A DNA stretch of 64,000 nt from Methanobacteriota archaeon (GTDB lineage Archaea > Thermoplasmatota > Thermoplasmata > UBA10834), in the NCBI GenBank assembly GCA_020347565.1, contig CP070732.1, forward strand, positions 595,972-659,971, written 5' to 3'. This document shows, in pieces, positions 44,801 through 52,657 of this stretch (position 1 is its first letter; each line of letters opens with the position of its first letter). Position numbers and translations under genes: made by a program. The notes beneath the pieces were generated by a model. The model was given only the letters and a program-made list of their open reading frames with translations, had not been told where the DNA came from and made no database searches.

Positions 44801-45504
44801 GCGAGGCCCGCCTTGGACGTGCTGAGGCGGTCGTGGAGGTCCTTGTACTTCAACGCCCCCTCGCGGTCCCTCTCCAGCTGCTTCATCTGCTTCTTGATCT
44901 CGGCGACGATGATCGAAAGCCTCTCCATGTTCTGCTCGGCGGTCGCCCTCTCCTTCTCCGCCGCCTGGATGTCCTCGTCGAACTTCGTGATGCCAGCTAT
45001 GTCGTCGAGGATCCTCCGCCTCTCCAGATTTGTCATCTCGACGATCCTGGTTATATCCCCCTGCTGGACGAAGTTGTACCCGTCGGCGCTTATCCTCGCA
45101 TTCGCTAACAGCCCATCGAACTCTCCGAGAGAGGACTTCTTGTCGTTGACATAGTAGTACGAGTAGTAGTCGTCGGCGTTCTCCGAGCGCCTGACCAGGC
45201 GTGTGAGCTTCACCACGCCGGTGTCTATCGGTATGAGCCTGTCGGAGTTATCGAAATACAGGCTGACCTTGCATTCCTTCGCCGCCCTCTTGTCCTTCCC
45301 GCCGTTGAATATAAGGTCCGTGAGCTTCCCAGCCCTTATGACCCGGGAACTCTTCGGCCCCAGGACGAACAGGATGGCGTCCGATATGTTCGACTTGCCA
45401 GCTCCGTTCGGGCCGGTGACGGCCGTGTACCCTTCCAGCAGAGGCAGTCTCGTCTTCCGTGCGAATGACTTGAAATTATCAAGCTCGATCTCCTTCAGGT
45501 GCAT
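41893..45504 (-). CDS. smc: Chromosome segregation ATPase Smc
   Basis: A 1203-residue Smc of normal length. The N-terminal Walker A is VTGPNGAGKSNISDAILFVLG. Two long coiled coils (residues about 170-500 and 660-1020) flank a hinge (IHGTVAELAHVDGEYETALNVAAGNR, then SATFLPLNKMLDGRPRGKAI). The C-terminal head has the signature LSGGEKSLTALSFIFAIQ and Walker B PFYLLDEVDMFLDGVN. It forms the ring-shaped chromosome-organising complex with ScpA and ScpB encoded downstream. A 104-bp leader separates a strong TATA box and a palindrome from its ATG. Confidence 0.97.
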   Translation of the reverse strand: MHLKEIELDNFKSFARKTRLPLLEGYTAVTGPNGAGKSNISDAILFVLGPKSSRVIRAGKLTDLIFNGGKDKRAAKECKVSLYFDNSDRLIPIDTGVVKLTRLVRRSENADDYYSYYYVNDKKSSLGEFDGLLANARISADGYNFVQQGDITRIVEMTNLERRRILDDIAGITKFDEDIQAAEKERATAEQNMERLSIIVAEIKKQMKQLERDREGALKYKDLHDRLSTSKAGLAVKAKESVEREIHSYKEQVTSYAAETSKMEEKRAELTSALESVSQELTSVEDEISERGGEEAREVKEKIDNLRIEIARAKDASSNADEMVLSLKETRKAHAEDLRAVQEDLEAIELKLEPLRKDHDGKVKALESRRKELDGHRDVISKSDSEFSALQKESLKMGMEVGAKEEKAHALTLEQDRLAERLSRLKIDIANLEETRKTFEFELKDAEWSIKELGSEAKESSSGLRKSQKEYEAARERERKLISEAQVLEDAVKSLTREYNRMKAEAEAADMVKKGFSSATMSLLEARDKGLIKGIHGTVAELAHVDGEYETALNVAAGNRMQSIVVDTDQVAASCIEFLKKNKLGSATFLPLNKMLDGRPRGKAIMAAKNSLGLAIDLTEFDEKYRAAFWFVFGDTVVVKNLTEARKLMGGVRLVTLGGELVEASGAMVGGTLDRNLVKFGAPSKSKIDKKAAELRTGTEQTEKTNAELTELRLKMAELEEAIRESNAKAGGDSVRKSSLGAKKKEFQQRLASVDAEMEAKNGDLSECLDLVEKAKQDIDLLRTQIEAAKQSKAEIDRKLVEATPDELSQKLKELEKDILESSNEVATLNSEIQTLAKQAELVSARKLEIEEAIATVDGSVKEQKNRRKEGVERQGGLETELKALQSMERSMGDKLNTLRNKRDSLYKKKTDTEAAMEKADTKIQTNGDFVLSIQSKLSETEERLKEAEAAASQYASVDLPEPLPPIGELRKTVAECERHMESLGAVNLRAIDEYDERKSRFDEIKAETGQLSKQRSNLIKLVDELNSKKKQGFRKIFVAIDENFSKIFSELSGGGEAELLLENEEDPLSGGLIIKARPKDKKFVRMEALSGGEKSLTALSFIFAIQAYEPSPFYLLDEVDMFLDGVNAENVSRAVRRSSRNAQFIQISLRKVTLKEADHIIGVTMQREGVSDLIMRPNLSDIADAPPDTGGLTEGRQEAAGT

Positions 45505-45588
45505 CGTTACCGACCCCGACCGGGATGAGAGGACATGCCGTGGTTCGTGCTAACGATATCAGCAGTTCGCTGCATCCCATCCCAATGA

Positions 45589-45606
45589 GTCCGACAGATG
45601 TCGGAC
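45589..45606. promoter_or_regulatory. Perfect palindrome at the predicted smc transcription start
   Basis: GTCCGACA-GA-TGTCGGAC is a perfect 8-bp inverted repeat with a two-base spacer. The smc TATA box (45631-45640, read on the minus strand) places the transcription start near 45608, immediately beside the repeat. It could be an operator for a dimeric repressor or a hairpin at the extreme 5' end of the mRNA. Confidence 0.6.
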
Positions 45607-45630
45607 GCCTACATAAAAATGGCACCGCGA

Positions 45631-45640
45631 GTATATATAG
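45631..45640 (-). promoter_or_regulatory. TATA box of the smc-scpA-scpB operon
   Basis: CTATATATAC on the minus strand is one of the strongest TATA elements in the window. It would start transcription near 45608 and give a leader of about 104 nt, unlike the leaderless genes elsewhere here. The intergenic region 45505-45656 otherwise holds only the palindrome. Confidence 0.6.
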
Positions 45641-45656
45641 TTCTCGCAGGCGGCTG

Positions 45657-46790
45657 TCAGGCAGGGCCCGTCAGGGCCCTGTACGCGTCCAGCAGCTCCG
45701 CCCGGGACAGGTCCCACGACAGGTGGTGCCTGTAGTAGTCGGCTCCCAGGCGCCCCATCTCCGCGAGCTTCGCTGGGGATCTCGACGCCGACATGATTGT
45801 CTCCCGCAGCTGCCGGGGCCCGTACTCGATGACGAAGCCACACCCCGCACCCTCGACGACGGCTGATATGTCTATGCCCCTGGATGTGATGACGGCCCTG
45901 CCGCAGGCCATCGCCTCGAGGACCTTTATGGGTGTTCCCATGACGTAGTTGGGGTTGGTCGGGTCGTGTACGGCTGGTACAAGGTCGCTGGCGCAGGTGA
46001 TCCTGAGCGCCTCGTCCGTCCCGACCTGGCCTATGAAGTGCACGCACGGGTTCTCCGCCGCCTTCTCCTCCACGAACGGCCGCAGCGTGCCAGCTCCCCC
46101 AATCACCACTGTCACGCCATCTTCTGGCGAGAAGATCGTTGCCAGCTCCTCAACCGAGCGGCCTGGCTCGAGCGACCCCAGGTACGAGACCACGAACCCC
46201 TCGAGGCCGTAATTCCTCCTCGTCTCTCCGTCGTCCACACCGGCGATGGCCGAGAGGTCAGGGCTGTTGCGCACGAGCCTGGCAGGCGCCTTCCGCCTCC
46301 TGGAGAGTATGTCAGCCATCCCCTCGTTGACCGTCACGATTTCGTCGGCGGTCGATGACAGGCTCTTCTCGATGGGCCAGAGCGCCATGGCCGCGCGCGC
46401 GGCGTCCTTCTTGACCATGTTCGAGTAGACCTCATGGGCGTCATATAGCACCGGCCTGCGCCTCAGGCAGGCGATCGCCTTCCCCAGCGGCAGGGTGTCG
46501 AAGTCGTGGCAGTGCACGACGTCGAAATCTAGCCCCATCGACTTGCGGAACGCCTTGGCCCAGAACATGACGAGGCCTGCGAACACCTTGCCGGGGGACC
46601 TGTACGGAGAACCCGGTCCCAGACGGATGATTCTGACGCCTTCCTCCTCGGTCTCCGAGTCTCCGCCTGAATCCCTGTCCCAGGCGACGACGGTGACGCG
46701 GTAGCCCGCGGCGACGAGGGCTCGCGACTCCCTGAGGACCCTGGGGTCCGTCCGGTGCGGGTTCGAGAGCAGCATCAGCGTCGAGGGCAT
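45657..46790 (-). CDS. Glycosyltransferase family 4-like
   Basis: A 377-residue GT-B glycosyltransferase. The N-terminal half (LLSNPHRTDPRVLRESRALVAAGYRVTVVAWDRD, VHCHDFDTLPLGKAIA) and the donor-site region (GTPIKVLEAMACGRAVITSRG, containing the EX7E-type glutamate) are typical. It has no membrane segment and is a likely cytosolic sugar transferase acting on a lipid-linked or nucleotide sugar. It is the last gene of a minus-strand surface-glycan run, 45 bases from the oxidoreductase gene. Confidence 0.87.
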   Translation of the reverse strand: MPSTLMLLSNPHRTDPRVLRESRALVAAGYRVTVVAWDRDSGGDSETEEEGVRIIRLGPGSPYRSPGKVFAGLVMFWAKAFRKSMGLDFDVVHCHDFDTLPLGKAIACLRRRPVLYDAHEVYSNMVKKDAARAAMALWPIEKSLSSTADEIVTVNEGMADILSRRRKAPARLVRNSPDLSAIAGVDDGETRRNYGLEGFVVSYLGSLEPGRSVEELATIFSPEDGVTVVIGGAGTLRPFVEEKAAENPCVHFIGQVGTDEALRITCASDLVPAVHDPTNPNYVMGTPIKVLEAMACGRAVITSRGIDISAVVEGAGCGFVIEYGPRQLRETIMSASRSPAKLAEMGRLGADYYRHHLSWDLSRAELLDAYRALTGPA

Positions 46791-46835
46791 CGTCGGTGAA
46801 TTCGTTGTGTGGCTATTAAGGTGGCGCTCGCGCCG

Positions 46836-47783
46836 TCACGGTATCACGGTCTTCTTCTCGGCCATCGAGCGCTTGGCGGCCTCGATGAGCTCGACGGTCT
46901 TCACGCCAATCGACCCGCTGCTGCGCGTCTCCACCTCGGGATCCGACACGGCCTTCACGAAATGCACGAGCTCGTCCCGTATTGTGTTGTTGCGTTCCAG
47001 ACCGAGCCTATAGGTGTATCCGCTCTCGTACACGGTGACCTCCTGGGCCACCGCGTCTATGAGCGCGGACCTCGACTCGCCTGCCAGCATTATCTGCCTG
47101 GTCTTCCTAGGTATCAGCCAGCTGATGTTCGCGATGGCCATCGGGCCGCCCTCGTACTTCGAGACCACATACGCCGTCTCCTCGCCCGCCTCGCGCCTGA
47201 ACGCCCCTCCGTTGCACGATATCTCCACCGGCCACCGCGAAAGGAGGAAGTTCTGGATGTCGAACATGTGCGGCGCGAGGTCCATCAGGACGTCCCGGTC
47301 TGGCCAGGGTTTCTCGAGGTTCGCCCAGGTCATCTCGACCAGGTAGAGTCGGCCGAAGAACTTCTCATCTATCAGCCTGCGGATCTCCGAAAGGGCGTTG
47401 TTGAACCTGAATATGTGTCCCACCGACAGCGTCAGCCCCTTCTCCTCCGCCAACTTCACGAGATCCCAGCCCTCGGCGGACGTCAGCGTTATGGGCTTCT
47501 CGACGAGCACGTGCCTGCCCATCTCGAGCGCGGATCTGCATATCTCGTAGTGTGATGAGTTGGGCGTGCAGACGTTCACGGCCTCAAGGTCCTCCCTTCC
47601 GAGTAGTTCCCTGTAATCCTTGTAGCCGTCCTTCACGCCGTACCTCTCAGCGCAGAAATCGAGACTCTTCTGGTCGAGGTCCGCCACGCCGGCGATGCTG
47701 ACCTCCTCTATCTTCGAGTACTCATCCACTATCTTCCTGCCCCAGTAGCCTGCTCCGATAACGCCCACGCTCAGCTTCGTCAT
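46836..47783 (-). CDS. Gfo/Idh/MocA oxidoreductase (WlbA-like)
   Basis: A 315-residue NAD(P)-dependent sugar oxidoreductase. The Rossmann start is VGVIGAGYWGRKIVDEY, the substrate loop has the family motif VEKPITLT and the catalytic region is DLAPHMFDIQNFLL with its histidine. It is followed two bases apart by a DegT aminotransferase and an acyltransferase, the order seen for 3-amino-uronic-acid synthesis (WlbA, WlbC, WlbB types), where the oxidoreductase makes a 3-keto UDP-sugar. The role is inferred from that arrangement. Confidence 0.85.
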   Translation of the reverse strand: MTKLSVGVIGAGYWGRKIVDEYSKIEEVSIAGVADLDQKSLDFCAERYGVKDGYKDYRELLGREDLEAVNVCTPNSSHYEICRSALEMGRHVLVEKPITLTSAEGWDLVKLAEEKGLTLSVGHIFRFNNALSEIRRLIDEKFFGRLYLVEMTWANLEKPWPDRDVLMDLAPHMFDIQNFLLSRWPVEISCNGGAFRREAGEETAYVVSKYEGGPMAIANISWLIPRKTRQIMLAGESRSALIDAVAQEVTVYESGYTYRLGLERNNTIRDELVHFVKAVSDPEVETRSSGSIGVKTVELIEAAKRSMAEKKTVIP

Positions 47784-47784
47784 G

Positions 47785-48882
47785 TCACTCGGCCCCCGCG
47801 AAGAATCCGGCTATGCTCTCGCCCACGTACGCGATCTGCTCGTCGGTCATGTCAGGGAACATCGGCAGCGTCACGACCTCCTTGCAGAGCCGCTCCGTTA
47901 TCGGGAGCATGCCCTCGCTGTATCCGTACATGGTTCTGTAGATTGGCTGCAGGTGGATTGGTATCTCGTAGTGCACGCCCGTCTGCACGCCAGCGGCGTC
48001 CAGGTGCGCCCGCAGCGCTTCCCTCCTGGCGGTTCTCACGGTGTACAGGTGGTATACGGGCAGGAAGTCGGCGTCGGGGCGGGGCGGGAGCGCCAGGTCG
48101 CCCACTCCGTCGAGAACGGTGTCGTATCGCTTTGCGACGGCTCTTCGTTTATCGTTCCAGCCGTCCAGCATCCTGAGCTGGATGCGTCCAACGGCCGCGT
48201 TCGCGGTGTTCAGCCTCGCCGTGTATCCAATCGCGTCGTGCTCGTACTGACTCTTTCGTCCGCAGTGCCTCAGCTTCCTCACCAGCTCCGCGACCTCTTC
48301 GTCGTCCGTTGTGACCATGCCTCCGTCCCCGCCTACGTGCATGTTCTTGGTGGGATAGAACGAGAAGCATCCGACGTCGCCCAGCGCGCCGGCCCTCCTG
48401 CCCTTGTACTTCGCGCCGTGCGCCTGACAGGCGTCCTCGATCACGAGCAGGTCCGATTCCTTCGCCACCGCCTTGATATCGTCCATCCTCGCGGGGTGTC
48501 CGTAGAGGTGGACCGGCATGATCGCTTTCAGGTCCTGCGTGACGGCGATCTCCGCTGGGTCGATGGTGCACTCCGCCTCGATCACGTCGGCGAACGCTGG
48601 TCTGCCGCCGAACGCCACGTACGCGTTCGTCGTGGCGACGAACGACATCGACGATGTCATGACCGCGTCCCCGCGTCCGATGCCCGCCGCGAGCAGCGAT
48701 AGCTGTATGGCACCTGTCCCGGAGCTCACCGAGACGGCGTGCTTCACGCCGCACATGGCCGCGAACTCCTCCTCGAACTTGAACATGCTCTCCCCCATCG
48801 TCAGTCGTTCGTTCCTAAGGGCGTCCGCCGCCGCCTCTATCATCTCCTCCGTCATGATTGGCCGTGCCAATGGAACCTTCAT
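47785..48882 (-). CDS. DegT/DnrJ/EryC1-type sugar aminotransferase
   Basis: A 365-residue PLP aminotransferase. It begins VPLARPIMTEEMIEAA, has VSVSSGTGAIQLSLLAAGIGRGD, EDACQAHGAKYKGRRAG and the PLP-lysine motif SFYPTKNMHVGGDGGMV. It would transfer an amino group to the keto sugar made by the neighbouring oxidoreductase, giving a 3-amino sugar nucleotide. The gene start lies 27 bases before the acyltransferase stop on the same strand; adjacent genes are nearly touching. Confidence 0.9.
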   Translation of the reverse strand: MKVPLARPIMTEEMIEAAADALRNERLTMGESMFKFEEEFAAMCGVKHAVSVSSGTGAIQLSLLAAGIGRGDAVMTSSMSFVATTNAYVAFGGRPAFADVIEAECTIDPAEIAVTQDLKAIMPVHLYGHPARMDDIKAVAKESDLLVIEDACQAHGAKYKGRRAGALGDVGCFSFYPTKNMHVGGDGGMVTTDDEEVAELVRKLRHCGRKSQYEHDAIGYTARLNTANAAVGRIQLRMLDGWNDKRRAVAKRYDTVLDGVGDLALPPRPDADFLPVYHLYTVRTARREALRAHLDAAGVQTGVHYEIPIHLQPIYRTMYGYSEGMLPITERLCKEVVTLPMFPDMTDEQIAYVGESIAGFFAGAE

Positions 48883-48909
48883 AACATCTCCTCCTTTCGC
48901 AGGCGGGCC

Positions 48910-49404
48910 TCAGCCCTCCCTGGAGCCTCCAATCGGTCTCGCTGGGCTGCCCGCGACGGACGCGTCCGCAGGTACATCTCTGGTCACGACTGCCCCGGCT
49001 CCCACAAGGGCGTTCTCGCCTATCGTGACGCCGCAGACTATCGTCGCATTGGCCCCGATCGAAGCGCCCTTCCTGACCAAGGTCTTCGTCACTCCCCACT
49101 CGCCCACGGCCCTCGGCCGACGGTCGTTCGTGAAGCAGGCATGAGGCCCTACGAAGACCTCGTCCTCTATCGTCACCCCGCTCGGGATGAACGCGAAGGC
49201 TTCGATCTTGCACCTGTCGCCGATCTCGACGCCTCGCTGTACCTCGACGTACGCCGCGATCTTGCAGGCCTTTCCGATCCTGCAACCATATAGGTTCACG
49301 AAGTCGCGGACTACGGTGTCCTCGCCTATCTCGCAGTCTTCGATGCAGTAGTGCTTCGCGAGGAGCTTCAAACCGCTCACCAGCGTTCCACAGAACCCTT
49401 CCAT
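48910..49404 (-). CDS. Left-handed beta-helix acyltransferase (WlbB-like)
   Basis: A 164-residue hexapeptide-repeat acetyltransferase. Repeats run through IEDCEIGEDTVVRDFVNLYG, IGDRCKIEAFAFIPSGVTI, VFVGPHACFTNDRRPRA and IGANATIVCGVTIGENALVGAGAVVTRDVP. The end GSPARPIG is typical of the class, and the FVGPHACFTND-like stretch matches sugar 3-N-acetyltransferases. The start is uncertain: 49404 is chosen, while 49452 would overlap the galU stop (TGATG) but adds residues encoded by AT-rich, non-conserved sequence. Confidence 0.82.
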   Translation of the reverse strand: MEGFCGTLVSGLKLLAKHYCIEDCEIGEDTVVRDFVNLYGCRIGKACKIAAYVEVQRGVEIGDRCKIEAFAFIPSGVTIEDEVFVGPHACFTNDRRPRAVGEWGVTKTLVRKGASIGANATIVCGVTIGENALVGAGAVVTRDVPADASVAGSPARPIGGSREG

Positions 49405-49451
49405 ACCTATAATATGTTGCGTAGGCCCAGCCGGATGGCGGGGGACGGCCA

Positions 49452-50321
49452 TCACCCTTCGCCGTCTCGTTCCAGCAGCTGTCCGAGCGACCGCCGGAGC
49501 TCCGAGGCGAGGTCCCCCCTCTCGAGGGCGAGCTCGATGGTGGCCCTGATCCAATCGCCCTTTCCGCCGATGTCGAACCTTCTGCCAGTGAACTTGAGGC
49601 CGTACAAGTCCCTGTCCGTGCAGAGCGCCCTCATCGCGTCGGTGAGCTGATACTCCCCGTTCATCCCTGGGCCCGTCTTCTCCAGGCAGTCGAGTATCTG
49701 GGGCTCGAACACGTACCTTCCTATTATCGCAAGATCTGAGGGCGCGGTCTCGGGGGTCGGCTTCTCGACGAGGTCGGTGACTCTGTAGAGGTCCTCACCC
49801 TGCTTCTCGCCCGCTATCACGCCGTACCTGGACACCATCGACTTCGGGACGCTCTCCACGCCGACGACCGACGAGCCAGTCCTTTCGTGTACCTTCAACA
49901 GCTGGCTAAGGCACGGTCTGTCGTTCACGACGATGTCGTCGCCGAGCATGACCGCGAAGGGTTCGTCTCCGAGGTGCTTCTTCGCGCATAGGACCGCGTG
50001 GCCGAGCCCGAGCTGCTCCTTCTGTCGTATGTAGAATATGTCCGCCATGGACGCGATCCGTTGTATCTCCCTCAGCTCCTGGTCGTCCCCTGACTTCTCG
50101 AGCCTCTGCTCCAGCTCGAGGGATCTGTCGAAGTGGTCTTCTATGGCTCGCTTGCCCCTTCCCGTTATGATTATTATATCCGTCACGCCGGAATCGACGG
50201 CCTCCTCGACGACGTACTGGATGGTCGGTTTGTCGACGACCGGGAGCATCTCCTTCGGCTGGGCCTTCGTTGCGGGCAGCAGCCTGGTGCCCATGCCCGC
50301 CGCGGGGATTACGGCCTTCAT
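49452..50321 (-). CDS. galU: UTP-glucose-1-phosphate uridylyltransferase
   Basis: A 289-residue GalU. The nucleotide motif is MKAVIPAAGMGTRLLPATKAQPKEMLPVVDKP, with QYVVEEAVDSGV next. GLGHAVLCAKKHLGDEPFAVMLGDDI and VEKPTPETAPSDLAIIGRYV follow, and GRRFDIGGKGDWIRA ends the catalytic part. It makes UDP-glucose for the neighbouring UDP-sugar dehydrogenase. The ATG at 50321 is 27 nt from a TATA element, so the mRNA is likely leaderless. Confidence 0.93.
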   Translation of the reverse strand: MKAVIPAAGMGTRLLPATKAQPKEMLPVVDKPTIQYVVEEAVDSGVTDIIIITGRGKRAIEDHFDRSLELEQRLEKSGDDQELREIQRIASMADIFYIRQKEQLGLGHAVLCAKKHLGDEPFAVMLGDDIVVNDRPCLSQLLKVHERTGSSVVGVESVPKSMVSRYGVIAGEKQGEDLYRVTDLVEKPTPETAPSDLAIIGRYVFEPQILDCLEKTGPGMNGEYQLTDAMRALCTDRDLYGLKFTGRRFDIGGKGDWIRATIELALERGDLASELRRSLGQLLERDGEG

Positions 50322-50344
50322 CGCCCGAATGAACATGCAGTGGC

Positions 50345-50352
50345 AATATAAT
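50345..50352 (-). promoter_or_regulatory. TATA box of galU
   Basis: Minus-strand ATTATATT is centred 27 nt upstream of the galU ATG at 50321. It shares a 92-bp divergent region with the UDP-sugar dehydrogenase promoter, so the two genes are likely coregulated. Confidence 0.6.
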
Positions 50353-50383
50353 GGTTTGCCGAGGGACTGCGGCATGAAAAGTG

Positions 50384-50390
50384 TTATAAC
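50384..50390 (+). promoter_or_regulatory. TATA box of the UDP-sugar dehydrogenase gene
   Basis: TTATAAC, preceded by the A-rich GAAAAG, is centred 28 nt upstream of the ATG at 50414. A leaderless transcript is predicted even though GGAGGAGGGG lies within the promoter spacer. Confidence 0.55.
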
Positions 50391-50413
50391 CGGAGGAGGG
50401 GGTTAGAGCGAAC

Positions 50414-51733
50414 ATGCGCATATGCGTCATCGGCGCTGGCTACGTCGGGCTCGCCACCGCTGTCATGTTCGCCAAGCTAGGTCATAAGGTGGTTTGCGCG
50501 GACGTGGACGAGAGGCGCGTTCGAGACATTCAGGCGGGCCGCTCGCCATTCTACGAACCACCGTTGGAGAAGGAGCTCGGCAAGTTCGTCAGGAGCGGCG
50601 CGCTTACCGCGTCGACGGACTCCCGCGCGCCAGCACGCGACTCGAAGTTCATCTTCATCTGCGTCCAGACGCCGTCGCTCTCGTCAGGTAGGATAGATCT
50701 CCGTCCGTTGAAGGCCGCTAGCCGCGTGGTCGCGAAGACCTTGGCGTCGTCGAAGGAATACAAGGTCGTCGTAGTGAAGAGCACGGTCGTGCCATCCACC
50801 ACGGTCTCGGTGGTTAGGCAGATACTCGAGGGCGGCTCTGGAAAGACGGCGGGGGAGGATTTCGGACTCTGCATGAACCCGGAGTTCCTTCAGGAAGGCA
50901 GCGCGTTGAGGGATAGCATGAAGCCGTCCCGGGTGGTAGTAGGTGCCATCGACAGGCGTTCCGGAGATGCTCTCATGAGGTTGTACGCGCCAATCAAGGC
51001 GGACAAGGTGAGGACGGACCTCAGCAGCGCAGAGATGATCAAGTACGCCTCCAACGCGTTCCTCGCGATGAAGATCAGCTACGCCAACGAGATGGCGAAC
51101 ATGTGCGCGCGCCTCGGGATAGATTCGGGGCCGGTGCTCGAGGCCGTGGGCAAGGACCCGCGCATAGGCTCAATGTTCCTAACGCCGGGGCTGGGCTTCG
51201 GCGGCAGCTGCCTGCCGAAGGACGTCAAAGCCCTCCGGCACAAAACGAAGGCGCTTGGACTCCCGGCCAAGCTCATGTCCGGCGTTCTGGCTGTGAACGA
51301 CGACCAACCGTTCGAAGCCATCGAACTGCTCAACACTGCTCTCGGCTCCCTCAGGGGCAGAAGGGTCGCCGTTCTGGGGCTGTCGTTCAAGGGCGGCGTG
51401 AGCGACGTGCGGGACAGCAGAGCGATACCCTTGATAGCGGGCCTTCTCGCCGGGGGCGCCGAGGTCGTTGCTTTCGACCCGATGTCCATGTCGCAGTTCA
51501 TCGAGTTGATGCCGGCGATACAGTATGCCTCGTCGGCCAAGGACGCCCTGAACGGCGCAGACGCGTGCGTCGTACAGTCCGATTGGCCGGAGTTCAGCAG
51601 GCTGGGGAAGAAGGAGTTCTCGCGGATGCGCAACGCGATAGTCGTCGACGGCAGACGGTGTCTTGACCCTGCGAAGGTCGAGAGGGCCGGTGCGAGGTAC
51701 CTCGGCGTCGGCTACGGTGTCGCCAGCAAGTGA
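50414..51733 (+). CDS. UDP-glucose/UDP-sugar 6-dehydrogenase
   Basis: A 439-residue NAD-dependent dehydrogenase. The Rossmann start is MRICVIGAGYVGLATAVMFAKLGHKV, the catalytic cysteine is in PGLGFGGSCLPKDVKAL, and the C-terminal domain has LGLSFKGGVSDVRDSRAIP. It oxidises a UDP-hexose to its uronic acid. With GalU opposite, UDP-glucose is the simplest substrate; with the Wlb-like trio nearby, UDP-GlcNAc is also plausible. Its cofactor and catalytic residues are intact. Confidence 0.9.
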   Translation: MRICVIGAGYVGLATAVMFAKLGHKVVCADVDERRVRDIQAGRSPFYEPPLEKELGKFVRSGALTASTDSRAPARDSKFIFICVQTPSLSSGRIDLRPLKAASRVVAKTLASSKEYKVVVVKSTVVPSTTVSVVRQILEGGSGKTAGEDFGLCMNPEFLQEGSALRDSMKPSRVVVGAIDRRSGDALMRLYAPIKADKVRTDLSSAEMIKYASNAFLAMKISYANEMANMCARLGIDSGPVLEAVGKDPRIGSMFLTPGLGFGGSCLPKDVKALRHKTKALGLPAKLMSGVLAVNDDQPFEAIELLNTALGSLRGRRVAVLGLSFKGGVSDVRDSRAIPLIAGLLAGGAEVVAFDPMSMSQFIELMPAIQYASSAKDALNGADACVVQSDWPEFSRLGKKEFSRMRNAIVVDGRRCLDPAKVERAGARYLGVGYGVASK

Positions 51734-51799
51734 TCGCCGGCGTGAGCGCGCTGCAAATCATAATAAGGAGCGAACCGTTTCAGATGCCTTCGAGGCATC

Positions 51800-52651
51800 A
51801 TGAAGATAAGCGTTGTGCTCAATCTTCTCAACGAGAAGAGGCACATACGGGACCTTCTCGACAGCCTTGTTGTGCAGGAGGGTCCGCTGGAGATAATCGT
51901 CGTGGACGCAGGGAGCTACGATGGCACCGTAGCCATCGTCAAGGGCTACATGGCCAGACACGACACGATCAGCCTACATCACTGCCCCGGCACCAGAGGC
52001 GAGAGCACCAACTTCGGCATATCCAAGGCCACGGGCGACGCCGTCGCGACGATAGGCGGCGACTGCATCGCGAACCCCTTCTGGATCCGCGAGCTCAGGA
52101 AGTCCCTTGCGAACTGCGACATCGCGGCCGGCAGGACGATCAACATCGGCTATCACGCGTTCGAGGACCTGGACCGTGTCGAGCTCTACCATCGAGGCGT
52201 CGACATATCACATCCCAGTGCGAGCATGGCCTGGAAACATGAAGTGCTGGAGGACATCGGTGGCTTCGACCCGTGGTTCGTCACAGCGGAGGACATCGAC
52301 GTGAACCTTAGGGCGATCGAGAAGGGTTACAGGCTCGAAGTGAACGAGGATGCGATAGTCTATCACCGCACGAAGGGGAGCTTCAAGGGGTTCTTCAAGC
52401 AGGCTTTCTGGAACGGCTGGGGCAGGAAGCAGCTGACGATGAAGCACGGCCGATTATGGTCGTCATATAAACCCACTAGGCTGATCGAGACCTCGAAGTC
52501 CCTGTGGGCCGTGGCGAGGCTCGCGGCCGCACTCCTCGGATATCTGATGTGCAAGGTCTTCGAACGCCCGCCAGAAGGGGTTGACAGGTCGCGAGAGAGG
52601 GGGCGGAAACCACGAAGGAGGAGATGGACTCTGCTCTTCCCTGGGAGGTAG
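51800..52651 (+). CDS. Family 2 glycosyltransferase
   Basis: A 283-residue GT-A glycosyltransferase. It begins MKISVVLNLLNEKRHIRDLLDSL, has IIVVDAGSYDGTVAIVKGY, and the nucleotide-metal motif is IGGDCIANPFWIREL (GGD in place of the common DxD). The acceptor part is DPWFVTAEDIDVNLRAIEKGYRL. A basic C-terminus follows a hydrophobic helix (LWAVARLAAALLGYLMCKV), probably peripheral membrane attachment. It is followed by another family 2 enzyme after six bases. Confidence 0.87.
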   Translation: MKISVVLNLLNEKRHIRDLLDSLVVQEGPLEIIVVDAGSYDGTVAIVKGYMARHDTISLHHCPGTRGESTNFGISKATGDAVATIGGDCIANPFWIRELRKSLANCDIAAGRTINIGYHAFEDLDRVELYHRGVDISHPSASMAWKHEVLEDIGGFDPWFVTAEDIDVNLRAIEKGYRLEVNEDAIVYHRTKGSFKGFFKQAFWNGWGRKQLTMKHGRLWSSYKPTRLIETSKSLWAVARLAAALLGYLMCKVFERPPEGVDRSRERGRKPRRRRWTLLFPGR

Positions 52652-52657
52652 CATACG

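Noticed and set aside
45505-45608. A 33-codon ORF (ATG within the smc leader) as a leader peptide
   Set aside because: It overlaps the smc start, has no ribosome-binding site and shows no residue pattern of known leader peptides.
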